A stretch of DNA of 50,006 nt from an uncultured Oscillibacter sp. (GCA_910584995.1 CAJUDW010000004.1:1-50006); one strand, 5' to 3'. Positions 16,171 through 24,331 are shown, numbered from the stretch's first letter. Program-made: numbers and translations. Notes: a model not told the origin generated them from the sequence alone.

Positions 16171-16281
16171 GTGGGCAGTTTCCCGGCCGGTAACAAAAGT
16201 TACAATTTCTTCTGACTGCCGGCAGGCCCCGCCCATTTTTTGGGTTGCAGGGCCAGGAAACCTTTTAGGAGGTATTTGATT

Positions 16282-17334
16282 TTGAAGGCACAAGACCTGA
16301 GGAAAAAACTGTATGAACTTTGGCGGCGCAGGGCCGTCACCGTCTTTACCGCGGCGGTGATTTTCTGCGCCGGCATGGCCGCCACGGACTGGGCCGGCGC
16401 CATCTATATCCTCACCGGAAACGAGGGGGACGCCATCATGCTGGACGGCGCCCCGGCCAAAATCCCTGACTACGCCAAGAAAATCCTCTACAAGGCCAAC
16501 GGTACCCAGGGCTACGACCTGCATCTGGCCACCGGCCAGACCGTCACCATCCGCCACGAGGGGAAGACCCTCACCATCCGCTGCAAGCGGGAGACCATCT
16601 CCCACCTGCTGGATCGGGTGGGCATCGTCCCCGGCCCCCTGGAGATGGTGGGCGTGGACATCCACGAGGGCGGGGTGGACATCACCGTCTCCTCCGATCT
16701 CATCTACTATGACCGCGTGGTGGAAGAGGTGGTCCACGATACCGTCCGCGTGGCCAACCCCTCCCTGGAGAAGGGCACGGAGCAAGTCATCCAGGAGGGC
16801 TCCGACGGCATCCGGGCCGCTATTTACGAGGTCACCTGGTCCAACGGCTCGGAACTCTCCCGCCAGTTTGTGGAGCAGCTTAACAGCACCGCCGTGGATG
16901 AGATTGTGGAATACGGCACGGCAGAGCCGCCCAAGGCGGGACAGCCCCCCGCCGTCTCTGCGGAACGGTCCCCCATCGCCAATGTCTCCAATTATGCTGA
17001 CGGCGGCGGTATGCTGACCCTGCAAAGCGGGGAACAGCTGCGCTTCACCGCCGCGAAAAGCATGACCGCCACCGCCTACACTACCGGCTACGGCGGCGTA
17101 GGCACCCGCACCGCCAGCGGCACCACCGTCCATGTAGGCACCGTGGCGGTAGACCGGAAGGTCATCCCCCTGGGCACCCGGCTGTATATCGTCACCAACG
17201 ACGGCTTTGTCTACGGTTTGTCCGTGGCGGAGGATACCGGCGTGCGGGGCAGCAAGGTGGATCTCTATTTCGACACCTACGAGGAGTGCATCAATTTCGG
17301 CCGCCGGGGCTGTACGGTTTATATCCTGGCTTAG
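16282..17334 (+). CDS. G5 and 3D domain cell-wall protein (YabE/RpfB-like)
   Basis: 350 residues from a TTG at 16282, chosen because AGGAGG (16267-16272) lies 9 bases upstream. It has a transmembrane or signal anchor near residues 17-40 and a ubiquitin-like DUF348 repeat (YDLHLATGQTVTIRHEGKT, then IRCKRETISHLLDRVGI). A G5-type region follows. From about 261 to the end is a 3D domain with the aspartates that name it (VAVDRKVIPLG, AEDTG, KVDLYFDT). 3D domains resemble MltA lytic transglycosylases and cleave or bind peptidoglycan. In spore-formers such proteins act in growth resumption or spore cortex processing. It is a single-gene unit between its own promoter and terminator. Confidence 0.88.
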   Translation: MKAQDLRKKLYELWRRRAVTVFTAAVIFCAGMAATDWAGAIYILTGNEGDAIMLDGAPAKIPDYAKKILYKANGTQGYDLHLATGQTVTIRHEGKTLTIRCKRETISHLLDRVGIVPGPLEMVGVDIHEGGVDITVSSDLIYYDRVVEEVVHDTVRVANPSLEKGTEQVIQEGSDGIRAAIYEVTWSNGSELSRQFVEQLNSTAVDEIVEYGTAEPPKAGQPPAVSAERSPIANVSNYADGGGMLTLQSGEQLRFTAAKSMTATAYTTGYGGVGTRTASGTTVHVGTVAVDRKVIPLGTRLYIVTNDGFVYGLSVAEDTGVRGSKVDLYFDTYEECINFGRRGCTVYILA

Positions 17335-17350
17335 AAAACAGGAACCTGTC

Positions 17351-17390
17351 AGGCTGTCAAAAAAGGGCGCTTGCCCTTTTTTGACAGCCT
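17351..17390 (+). terminator. 18-bp perfect hairpin terminator
   Basis: Arms 17351-17368 and 17373-17390 around GCTT. The T-run lies inside the right arm and its A-run partner inside the left arm. It ends the G5-3D transcript. Confidence 0.75.
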
Positions 17391-17440
17391 GAAGCGATCC
17401 CGGCTTCCCGGATTGAACCGGCCCGATCCCCCCGCCCGGA

Positions 17441-17469
17441 TTGCATTCCTCCGCCGGATATGCTACAAT
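17441..17469 (+). promoter_or_regulatory. Promoter of fchA-folD
   Basis: TTGCAT (17441-17446), 17-base spacer, TACAAT (17464-17469) with an extended TGC. The leader contains a long GC-rich hairpin (about 17490-17520) in which GGGCCG/CGGCCC and GCCCCC/GGGGGC pair. Confidence 0.65.
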
Positions 17470-17546
17470 AGGCGGCGCTACCGTATTTTGGGCCGGCCCC
17501 CTCCCGGGGGCGGACGGCCCCTACACCGATGATTTGAGGTAATGAT

Positions 17547-18167
17547 ATGGAAAACATGACGGAAACCTCCTGCCGGGCCTTTGCGGAGGCCCTGGCCTCC
17601 AAGGCCCCGGTCCCCGGCGGCGGCGGTGCCTCCGCCCTGGCGGGTTCCCTGGGGGCCGCCCTCTGCTCCATGGTAGGCAATTACACCCTGGGCAAGCCCA
17701 AATACGCCGCCGTGGAGGCGGATGTCCGGGCCATCCTGGAGGAGGCGGAGCGCCTGCGCACCCGCCTCCTGGATCTGGTGGAGGAGGACGCGGCGGCTTT
17801 CGCCCCCCTGTCCCGGGCCTATGGCATCCCCAAGGACGACCCCGGCCGGGGAGAAATCATGGAGCAGTGCCTGCGGGACGCCGCTGCGCCGCCTATGGAA
17901 ATGCTCCGCCTGTCCTGCCGCGTCATTGAACTGCACCAGGCCCTGCTGGAAAAGGGCAGCGCCATGGTGCTTTCCGACGTGGGCACTGGGGCTGTCCTCG
18001 CCTGGAGCGCCCTGTACGGCGCCTGGCTGAACGTGAAGGTCAACACGAAATCCATGTCCGACCGGGCCTATGCCGGCGCCATGAACCAGGAGGCAGACGG
18101 CATGGTGGAAAAATACTGGAAAATCGCCGAAGGGGTTTATCAATCCGTCATGGGGAGGTACAGCTGA
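17547..18167 (+). CDS. fchA: Methenyl-THF cyclohydrolase/cyclodeaminase (FchA type)
   Basis: 206 residues, the normal length of the family, with a GAGG site 7 bases before the ATG. The conserved N-terminal segment APVPGGGGASALAGSLGAAL (20-39) and a mostly helical sequence identify the formiminotetrahydrofolate cyclodeaminase/methenyltetrahydrofolate cyclohydrolase family. In Clostridia the stand-alone protein converts 5,10-methenyl-THF to 10-formyl-THF. The stop overlaps the folD start by one base, so the two are made together. This matters because the downstream FolD lacks the residues needed for cyclohydrolase activity, and FchA would supply that step. Confidence 0.85.
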   Translation: MENMTETSCRAFAEALASKAPVPGGGGASALAGSLGAALCSMVGNYTLGKPKYAAVEADVRAILEEAERLRTRLLDLVEEDAAAFAPLSRAYGIPKDDPGRGEIMEQCLRDAAAPPMEMLRLSCRVIELHQALLEKGSAMVLSDVGTGAVLAWSALYGAWLNVKVNTKSMSDRAYAGAMNQEADGMVEKYWKIAEGVYQSVMGRYS

Positions 18168-19030
18168 TGGCAAAGCTTCTGGAAGGCGCGCCGGTAGCCG
18201 AGGCCCTGACCCGCCAAATCAAGGAGGGCGTGGACCGTTTGCGGCGGTTCGGCCCCGTCCCCACCCTGGCCATCCTCCGGGTGGGTGAACGGCCCGCAGA
18301 TCTCTCCTACGAAAAGCAGACCCGGCGGCAGTGCGAAAGCGTGGGCATCCGGGTAAAGCAGTTCCTTCTGCCGGAAAACAGCCCCCGGCAGGAACTGCTG
18401 GACGCTGTGGAGGCCATTAACCGGGATCCGGGCGTCCACGGCTGCCTCCTCTTCCGGCCCCTGGCGGACAAGGACACGGAGCGGGCCGCCTGCGCCCTGC
18501 TGGCCCCGGAAAAAGATGTGGACGGTGTGGGCGTCGGGGCGCTGGGCGCCGTGTTCGCCGGGGAGGGCGCGGGCTTCCCCCCCTGTACCGCCCAGGCCTG
18601 CATGGAGGTCCTGGATTACTACCAAATCCCCATCGCCGGGAAACGGGCAGCAGTCATCGGCAGGAGCCTTGTGGTGGGCCGCCCGGTCTCCATGCTGCTC
18701 CAGCAGCGGGACGCCACTGTCACCATCTGCCACTCCAAAACCCGGGATCTCCCCGGCATCTGCCGGGAAGCGGACATCCTCATCGCCGCCGCCGGGCAGA
18801 TGGGCATGGTGACGGCGGACTTCCTCCGGCCCGGGCAAGTAGTGCTAGACGTAGGCATCCACCGGGAGGGGGGGAAGCTGCGGGGGGATGTGGATTTCCC
18901 TGCGGCGGACGCAGCCGCAGAGGCCGTCACCCCAGTTCCCGGCGGCGTGGGGCGGGTCACCTCTGCGGTCCTCACCCGGCATGTTTTTGAGGCCGCAGCA
19001 GGGGTTTCCCTGCAAAGGCAGCAGCCATAA
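18167..19030 (+). CDS. folD: Methylene-THF dehydrogenase (FolD), cyclohydrolase site altered
   Basis: 287 residues. The FolD fold is clear: ILRVGERPADLSY near the N-terminus, PEKDVDG (114-120), GRSLVVGRPVS (nucleotide binding), and TPVPGGVGRVTSAVL near the end. The enzyme oxidises 5,10-methylene-THF with NAD(P)+. In bifunctional FolD a tyrosine is followed four residues later by the catalytic lysine (Lys54 in E. coli, Lys56 in human), and a glutamine sits in VQLPLP. Here Tyr48 is followed by EKQT, placing Thr52 at the lysine position, and the second motif reads LFRPLA, with Phe96 at the glutamine position. The protein is therefore probably a dehydrogenase only, matched to the co-translated FchA. 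Confidence 0.9.
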   Translation: MAKLLEGAPVAEALTRQIKEGVDRLRRFGPVPTLAILRVGERPADLSYEKQTRRQCESVGIRVKQFLLPENSPRQELLDAVEAINRDPGVHGCLLFRPLADKDTERAACALLAPEKDVDGVGVGALGAVFAGEGAGFPPCTAQACMEVLDYYQIPIAGKRAAVIGRSLVVGRPVSMLLQQRDATVTICHSKTRDLPGICREADILIAAAGQMGMVTADFLRPGQVVLDVGIHREGGKLRGDVDFPAADAAAEAVTPVPGGVGRVTSAVLTRHVFEAAAGVSLQRQQP

Positions 19031-19044
19031 GGCCCGATTCCCCC

Positions 19045-19090
19045 AAAATGTATGATGCCGGAGTTTCCCCTCCGGCATCATACATTTTTG
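19045..19090 (+). terminator. Terminator of fchA-folD
   Basis: A perfect 18-bp stem (19045-19062 / 19071-19088) with an 8-base loop. The right arm ends in TTTT and continues TTGTAT. Confidence 0.9.
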
Positions 19091-19102
19091 TATAAATCGC
19101 AC

Positions 19103-19132
19103 TTGCATTCCCAATGATAAGTATAGTATAAT
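19103..19132 (+). promoter_or_regulatory. Probable promoter of the riboswitch-folT-folC unit
   Basis: Perfect -10 TATAAT (19127-19132) with a weak -35 TTGCAT (19103-19108) at 18 bases. It implies a leader of about 175 bases before the aptamer; a closer promoter cannot be excluded. The leader itself (19139-19315) shows no other feature. Confidence 0.5.
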
Positions 19133-19315
19133 GGGAACCCGACAGCAAGGCTCAAAAACCGCCCCCTTTCCCGTTTTGGGGACAAGGCAGGAGGCGTCGG
19201 GGACTTCCCGGGGAGAGAAAGCTAGCCGCTCTTTTCGGAAAATTCCCAACCCCTTTCTCCTTGTTTCCAATCCGGGCAGGGTCCGGCGGGTTTGCGCTTT
19301 GCTTGAAATCCTATT

Positions 19316-19412
19316 GACAGAGTAGGGACAGCGCGTTAAGTGCCGGCGGACGGGATGTTGCTGCCGGACGAAGGGGGGAGCCCCCCGCGGTGCCGTTCCC
19401 GCATCCGCTGCC
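19316..19412 (+). promoter_or_regulatory. Tetrahydrofolate (THF) riboswitch aptamer
   Basis: The conserved blocks of the THF (folT) riboswitch occur in order: AGTAG (19321-19325), GCGTTAAGTG, GGGATGT, CGAAG, GCGGTG and GCATCCGCT. CCGGC/GCCGG and GGGGGG/CCCCCC stems lie between them, as in the experimentally studied Eubacterium siraeum example. The P1 stem pairs GACAG (19316-19320) with CTGCC (19408-19412), with one mismatch. It precedes a folate transporter gene, the classic context. The 3' P1 strand can alternatively pair with the terminator stem downstream (see findings). Confidence 0.93.
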
Positions 19413-19424
19413 ACCAGAGGACGG

Positions 19425-19460
19425 CTCCTTTCGTGGCAACGTCACGAAAGGAGTTTTTTT
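19425..19460 (+). terminator. Riboswitch-controlled terminator overlapping the folT ribosome-binding site
   Basis: An 11-bp perfect stem (19425-19435 / 19443-19453) followed by TTTTTTT (19454-19460). The right arm contains AAAGGAG, the folT ribosome-binding site, so the hairpin would block translation as well as stop transcription. TGCCAC (19409-19414) can pair with GTGGCA (19433-19438) as an antiterminator. Confidence 0.92.
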
Positions 19461-19464
19461 ATCC

Positions 19465-20001
19465 ATGAATACGAAAAGACTGGCTATGGACGCCGTATTG
19501 GCCTCCATGTGCGCTGTGCTGGGGGGCGTCGCCCTGGATTTCGGCCGTCTGAAAATCACGTTTGAGAGCCTGCCCCTTCTGGTGGGGGCGCTGCTGTTCG
19601 GCCCCTTGGACGGCCTTCTCATCGGCGGCGTAGGCACCTTCCTCTATCAGATCCTGCGCTACGGACCCTCCGTCACCACCTTTTTGTGGATGCTGCCTTA
19701 TCTGGCCTGCGGCCTGCTGGCCGGCTGGTACGCCGGGAAGAAGGGCTTCGCCCTGTCCAGGCGGCAGACGGCGGGGCTGCTGGTAATCTGCCAGCTGCTG
19801 ATCACCCTTCTGAACACCTTCGCCCTCTATGTGGACAGCCGCCTGTTCGACTATTACACCCCCGCCTTTATCCTGGGGCCCCTGGTGCCCCGGCTGCTGC
19901 TGGCAGTGGCCGAGGCGGCAGCTTTTGCCTCCATCATGCCCGCCCTGCTGAAAGCGGCCCGCCGGGCCCTCCGGCAGCGGGAGCCGGGAGGCGCCCTGTG
20001 A
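19465..20001 (+). CDS. folT: Folate ECF transporter S component FolT
   Basis: 178 residues from ATG 19465, with AAAGGAG 11 bases upstream inside the terminator hairpin. It is a small integral membrane protein with about five to six hydrophobic segments; the N-terminus MNTKRLAMDAVLASMCAVLG and the following FESLPLLVGALLFGPLDG match S components of energy-coupling-factor transporters. The THF riboswitch directly upstream makes folate the expected substrate. It needs the shared EcfA/EcfA'/EcfT module, not present in this window. The end overlaps the folC start by four bases. Confidence 0.88.
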   Translation: MNTKRLAMDAVLASMCAVLGGVALDFGRLKITFESLPLLVGALLFGPLDGLLIGGVGTFLYQILRYGPSVTTFLWMLPYLACGLLAGWYAGKKGFALSRRQTAGLLVICQLLITLLNTFALYVDSRLFDYYTPAFILGPLVPRLLLAVAEAAAFASIMPALLKAARRALRQREPGGAL

Positions 20002-21272
20002 CCCCCACGGAAACCCTGGCCTTCATCCAGGAGGCCGGGTGGCTGGGCAGCCGCCCCGGCCTGGAGCGCACCCGCCGCCTGATGGAACTGCTGGGCCATC
20101 CGGAGGAGCGGATCTCCTTTATCCACGTGGCCGGGACCAACGGCAAGGGCTCCGTTTCCGCCATGCTGGCTTCCATCCTGGGGCAGGCGGGGTTCCGGAC
20201 AGGGCTCTTCACCTCCCCCCACCTGCTCCGTTATCAGGAGCGCATCCGGATCGACGGGCAGGAAATCAGCAGCCCGGATTTCTGTGCCGCCGGGGACACG
20301 GTAAAGGCCGCTGCGGTGCAAATGACGGATATCCCCACGGAATTTGAACGGTTCACCGCCATGGCCTTGGTGCATTTTGCCCGGAAGCAGTGCAACATCG
20401 TGGTACTGGAAACCGGCATGGGAGGCCGCCTGGACAGCACCAACGTCATCCCGCCCCCGGCTCTGGCCGTCATCACTGGCGTGGGGCTGGATCACACGGA
20501 GTATCTGGGCTCCACCCTGCCCGCCATTGCCGGGGAGAAGGCCGGGATCATCAAGCCCGGCTCCCCGGTGGTGCTGGCCGGAGGCTTTCCTGAGGCGGAG
20601 GAGTCCGTCCGGGAGCGGTGCGCCGCCCTGGGATGCCCACTGACGGTCACCGATCCCTCCCTTCTGGCCCGGCGGGACGGGGATATCCTCTCCGGCCAGC
20701 GGCTGGGCTACCGGCACCGGCAGGATCTCCGCCTGGGCCTTCTGGGCACCTATCAATGCCAAAACGCCGCCGTGGCCCTGGACGCCGCGGACGTCCTCCG
20801 CAGCCGGGGCTGGGCCATCCCCGAGGAGGCTATCCGGACAGGCTTGGCAAACGCCCTCTGGCCCGGCCGGTTTGAGGTGCTGGCCCAAAACCCGCTGGTC
20901 CTGGTGGACGGCGCCCACAACCCCCAGGGGGCGGCGGCCCTGGCGGACTCCCTCCGGGCCTATCTGCCGGAGAAGAAGATCACCTTCGTCACCGGCGTCC
21001 TGGCGGATAAGGACTACTGCGCCATGCTGGACTCCCTGGCCCCCTTTGCCCGTGAGTTCTTCACCGCCGCGCCGGACAGCCCCCGCGCCCTGCCTGCCAA
21101 AACCCTGGCGGAAACCGTGCGGGCCCGGTTTGGGCTTCCCGCAAGGCCCGCCTCCCACATCCGGGAGGCGCTGAATATGGCTCTGGAGGCCGCCGGGCCT
21201 TCGGGGGCCGTCTGCGCCTGGGGCTCCCTGTACCAGGCGGGGCAGGTCCGGGCTTATTTCGGGAGAACATAG
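19998..21272 (+). CDS. folC: Folylpolyglutamate/dihydrofolate synthase FolC
   Basis: 424 residues from a GTG at 19998 that overlaps the folT stop (GTGA); GGGAGG lies 6 bases upstream. It is a Mur-ligase fold: ATP-binding HVAGTNGKGSVSAML (43-57), VLETGMGGRLDSTN, GLDHTEYLGSTLPAIAGEKAGI and DGAHNPQG near the C-terminal domain. It adds glutamates to folates (and glutamate to dihydropteroate), trapping the folate imported by FolT, which explains the shared riboswitch control. It is transcribed with folT; no terminator is seen immediately after it. Confidence 0.93.
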   Translation: MTPTETLAFIQEAGWLGSRPGLERTRRLMELLGHPEERISFIHVAGTNGKGSVSAMLASILGQAGFRTGLFTSPHLLRYQERIRIDGQEISSPDFCAAGDTVKAAAVQMTDIPTEFERFTAMALVHFARKQCNIVVLETGMGGRLDSTNVIPPPALAVITGVGLDHTEYLGSTLPAIAGEKAGIIKPGSPVVLAGGFPEAEESVRERCAALGCPLTVTDPSLLARRDGDILSGQRLGYRHRQDLRLGLLGTYQCQNAAVALDAADVLRSRGWAIPEEAIRTGLANALWPGRFEVLAQNPLVLVDGAHNPQGAAALADSLRAYLPEKKITFVTGVLADKDYCAMLDSLAPFAREFFTAAPDSPRALPAKTLAETVRARFGLPARPASHIREALNMALEAAGPSGAVCAWGSLYQAGQVRAYFGRT

Positions 21273-21390
21273 GGCCCTTCTGCCCCGGCCCTTCCACTGG
21301 TCCCATTTTCCGGGCTGCGGGATCACATAAGGCCCTCCCCTTTTCAGCCAATCGGTTTTCCTCTATCCTGTCAAAAAGGAGGCGTGCGCC

Positions 21391-22044
21391 ATGAAATCCA
21401 AAGCCGCTGTCAAACGGATCATCGAAACCCTGAAGGGCATCTACCCCGACGCCCTCTGCTCCCTGCAATATGAAAAGGACTACGAACTGCTGTTCGCCGT
21501 CCGCCTCTCCGCCCAATGCACCGACGCCCGGGTCAACCTGGTGACACCGGCCCTCTTCGCCCGCTTCCCTACCCTGGAGAGTTTCGCGGAGGCGGATCCC
21601 AAAGAGGTGGGCGAATACATTCACTCCTGCGGGTTCTATAACGGCAAGGCCCGGGACATGGTAGCCTGCGCCCGGCGGCTTCTGGAGGACTTCGGCGGAA
21701 AGGTGCCCGGCACCATGGAGGAACTGACCAGCCTCCCCGGGGTGGGCCGGAAAACCGCCAACCTCATCCTGGGGGACGTCTATCGCCAGCCGGCCTACGT
21801 GTGCGACACCCACTGCATCCGCATCACCGGGCGGCTGGGCCTGACAGACGGCTCCAAGGATCCCCTCCAGGTGGAGCGCCAGCTGCGGCAGGTGCTGCCG
21901 CCGGAGGAATCCTCCGACTTCTGCCACCGGATGGTGCTCTTTGGCCGGGACACCTGCACTGCCAGGGCCCCCAAGTGCGGGGGATGTCCCCTGGAAAAGG
22001 ACTGCCCGTCCCACCCGGCGAAGAAACCCCCGGCAGAAAACTAA
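21391..22044 (+). CDS. nth: Endonuclease III
   Basis: 217 residues with AAAAGGAGG 8 bases before the ATG. A helix-hairpin-helix motif LPGVGRKTANLIL carries catalytic Lys121, and the catalytic aspartate is Asp139 in CDTHC. A [4Fe-4S] loop with C-x6-C-x2-C-x5-C spacing (Cys189, 196, 199, 205) closes the domain. This is a bifunctional DNA glycosylase/AP lyase that removes oxidised pyrimidines. It follows folC after 118 bases and ends at its own terminator. Confidence 0.95.
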   Translation: MKSKAAVKRIIETLKGIYPDALCSLQYEKDYELLFAVRLSAQCTDARVNLVTPALFARFPTLESFAEADPKEVGEYIHSCGFYNGKARDMVACARRLLEDFGGKVPGTMEELTSLPGVGRKTANLILGDVYRQPAYVCDTHCIRITGRLGLTDGSKDPLQVERQLRQVLPPEESSDFCHRMVLFGRDTCTARAPKCGGCPLEKDCPSHPAKKPPAEN

Positions 22045-22054
22045 ATCGTACATC

Positions 22055-22100
22055 AAACGCCCTCCTCTGGCCAGTTTTCCCGTCAGAGGAGGGCGTTTTC
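22055..22100 (+). terminator. Terminator of nth
   Basis: A perfect 15-bp stem (22055-22069 / 22084-22098) with a 14-base loop. The right arm ends in TTTT. Confidence 0.88.
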
Positions 22101-22154
22101 CCGGCCAAAACCGGCCCCCGCCCGGAAATTCCCGGTATTCCTCCCTTCTGCGGG

Positions 22155-22183
22155 TTGCAAAAAATGACAGATTGTGCTACCAT
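22155..22183 (+). promoter_or_regulatory. Probable promoter of the retron operon
   Basis: TTGCAA (22155-22160), 17-base spacer, TACCAT (22178-22183) with an extended TGC. Confidence 0.55.
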
Positions 22184-22203
22184 AACCATAAAATCCTGAA
22201 AAT

Positions 22204-22239
22204 CAGCCTGGATACACCCGGGCGCATCCAGGCTGTTTT
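22204..22239 (+). terminator. Terminator-like hairpin in the retron leader
   Basis: A perfect 10-bp stem (22204-22213 / 22226-22235) immediately followed by TTTT. It lies between the predicted promoter and the ATPase start (22268), where an attenuator would lie. The upstream nth gene already has its own terminator. Confidence 0.6.
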
Positions 22240-22267
22240 ACCTGCCTTTTCCGGGAACGGGGTGAAT

Positions 22268-24325
22268 ATGAGCATCACGAGAATCCAGATCGACAATTTC
22301 CGATCCATCAAGCACTGCGTTCTCAATTTCGACAATATCAACCTTCTGATTGGGGAGAACGGGACCGGAAAAAGCAACATCCTGGACGCAGTGCGCCATT
22401 TTTACGCCTGCCTCCTCCAGGAAAACGACAGCGCGGACTGCTACAATTTCCAGAACCGTTTCAGCAACGAATTCTCCATCTCCCTGACATTTGATTTCCG
22501 GCACCTGAAGCAGATCTCCGGCAATAACCGCCAGCGGGACACCGACTCCAACTACGAGGGCTACTACAAATGGATCAGCGGCCGGAGGCAGTCCGAAACC
22601 CTGACCCTGCGGCAGATTAATGGCAAGGCCGCCCGCTGGAACCAGAACCGGAGATACCGGCAGAACATCCTGAACCTGTTCCCCCTCTATGCGGTGGACG
22701 CCCGGCAGGTGGATCTGACGGACTGGAGCCAGCTGTGGGACATCATCGGCGATTTAATGAAGGTACACCGGGCCCGGGAGGCAGAGATCGCCGCGGAGAT
22801 CTCCTCCATCAAGGACAACGAGAAATACAAGCTGGAGGAGCGGTTTACCAAGCTTCTGGAGTCCCTGGACAGGGCCAATATCCAAATCAAAGCCTACACC
22901 CCCAAGCAGTACGCCTCCACCATCTCCACCCTTCTCTGCAAGGGGGATGTCTTTTCCTTCAAGGACAGCAAACTGGACTATATGTCCAACGGCACCAACG
23001 CCTTCAACTATACCAACCTCCTCATCGAGATCCTGAAGCTGATCTTCGTATATAAAATCAAGGAACCCGTAGTCATCCTAGACGAGCCGGAAATCAGCCT
23101 CCACCACAAGCTGATCGACCGGCTGACGGAGCGGATCCTGGGCTGTCACGACGCCATCCGCTTCTTGATCGCCACCCACTCCCCCCGGCTGCTGAAAAAC
23201 ATACTGAAGCTGGAGCAGTCCAACTGCATGATCATCCACGTCTCCCAAACCAACGGGCACACCCATACCGCCGCTGTCACCCTCTTTTCCCAGGACTCCG
23301 ATCAGCGCCTGCGGATCTTCATGACCGACCAGCACGCCAACGCCTACTTCTCCCGCTATATCCTGTCGGTGGAGGGCGCGTCGGAAAACGAGGTTTTCTC
23401 CAACAGATATTTGCAGGCCCTCTTCCCCTTCCTGCGGGATGTGGACATCATGGAGGGCATGAGCGACGATGTAGTCCAGCGGATCATCTCCCCGGAGTAC
23501 CGGCACTTTCAAACCCAGTTCCTGCTGCTGGCGGATATGGACAAATTCCTGGTCCGCAGCGGGGACAACACCCATTTCGAACTGCGGGGCAAATATTTCC
23601 CCGGCAAGGAACTGCCCCGGGAGCGGTACTACTATTCCCGCCTGCGCTCGGAGCAGCTTCTCCGCCTCAAACGCATTCGGGCCCTTGCGGAGCAGGGGCG
23701 TTTCCGCTTCTGGATGCCCTTCTACTCCTGTAAGGATCCCAATTTCCGGGAACTCCTCCGGCTGATACAGGAATACCTCCTCCGGCGGAACCTCTTCGCC
23801 GCCTCCACCACCGTGGAGGGAATGCTGATCACCTACAGCAACTTCCCCTCTTTTCTCGAATACTGCCGGGAGGCAGGCATTTTCTCCCGGAACCAGGCGG
23901 GGTTGGACAGCGCCTATAGCGGTATGCTGCGGAACGACCGCCTCAATCTCACAAGGCTCCTGGTCTCCGGGAAAAGCGATTTCCTCTTCAACCTGGATGA
24001 AATCTGCAAACGCAATACCGGCTTTGATCCCAAGCTGAAAAGCCTTATTGAAAGCAGCCGGCAGGGGAAGACCGGCGGGTGGATCAGCGGCTGGCTGGAA
24101 TACTTTTTCCGCAAATCGGCCCGGAGTTACGGGATCCCCTGCAAGACCTTCTCCCAATTTGCCGAGGCGGCGGAAGACCAGGATCTGCGCTTTTTCCTGC
24201 GGAGGGACGTTTGGAACAGCTTCCCGGAACTTTTTGATCTGCTGGAAATCATCCGCCAGCAGATGAGCGGCAGATCCGGCGAACGCGCCTGGGCACCTGC
24301 GGATGTCCGGGCATCATATCGGTAA
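22268..24325 (+). CDS. ATPase-TOPRIM (OLD-like) retron effector
   Basis: 685 residues from ATG 22268; the frame is open 109 residues further upstream, but that part runs back through the nth gene and its terminator. The N-terminal half is an SMC/RecF-like ABC ATPase split by a helical insert: Walker A GENGTGKSN (29-37), signature-like YMSNGTNAF (238-246), Walker B VVILDEPEISLHH (268-280) and the H-loop IATHSPRLL (301-309). Next is a TOPRIM-like nuclease region with ILSVEGASENEVF (Glu369) and LLLADMDKF (Asp423, Asp425), the E and DxD metal ligands. About 250 C-terminal residues are unrecognised. This is the architecture of OLD-family nucleases, known as retron effectors. It precedes the structured RNA and the RT, and is presumably held inactive by the RT-msDNA complex until phage attack. 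Confidence 0.82.
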   Translation: MSITRIQIDNFRSIKHCVLNFDNINLLIGENGTGKSNILDAVRHFYACLLQENDSADCYNFQNRFSNEFSISLTFDFRHLKQISGNNRQRDTDSNYEGYYKWISGRRQSETLTLRQINGKAARWNQNRRYRQNILNLFPLYAVDARQVDLTDWSQLWDIIGDLMKVHRAREAEIAAEISSIKDNEKYKLEERFTKLLESLDRANIQIKAYTPKQYASTISTLLCKGDVFSFKDSKLDYMSNGTNAFNYTNLLIEILKLIFVYKIKEPVVILDEPEISLHHKLIDRLTERILGCHDAIRFLIATHSPRLLKNILKLEQSNCMIIHVSQTNGHTHTAAVTLFSQDSDQRLRIFMTDQHANAYFSRYILSVEGASENEVFSNRYLQALFPFLRDVDIMEGMSDDVVQRIISPEYRHFQTQFLLLADMDKFLVRSGDNTHFELRGKYFPGKELPRERYYYSRLRSEQLLRLKRIRALAEQGRFRFWMPFYSCKDPNFRELLRLIQEYLLRRNLFAASTTVEGMLITYSNFPSFLEYCREAGIFSRNQAGLDSAYSGMLRNDRLNLTRLLVSGKSDFLFNLDEICKRNTGFDPKLKSLIESSRQGKTGGWISGWLEYFFRKSARSYGIPCKTFSQFAEAAEDQDLRFFLRRDVWNSFPELFDLLEIIRQQMSGRSGERAWAPADVRASYR

Positions 24326-24331
24326 ACATAT

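Noticed and set aside
16177..16281. A c-di-AMP riboswitch before the G5-3D gene
   Set aside because: The gene family is a frequent target, but the leader is too short and the conserved blocks are not present.
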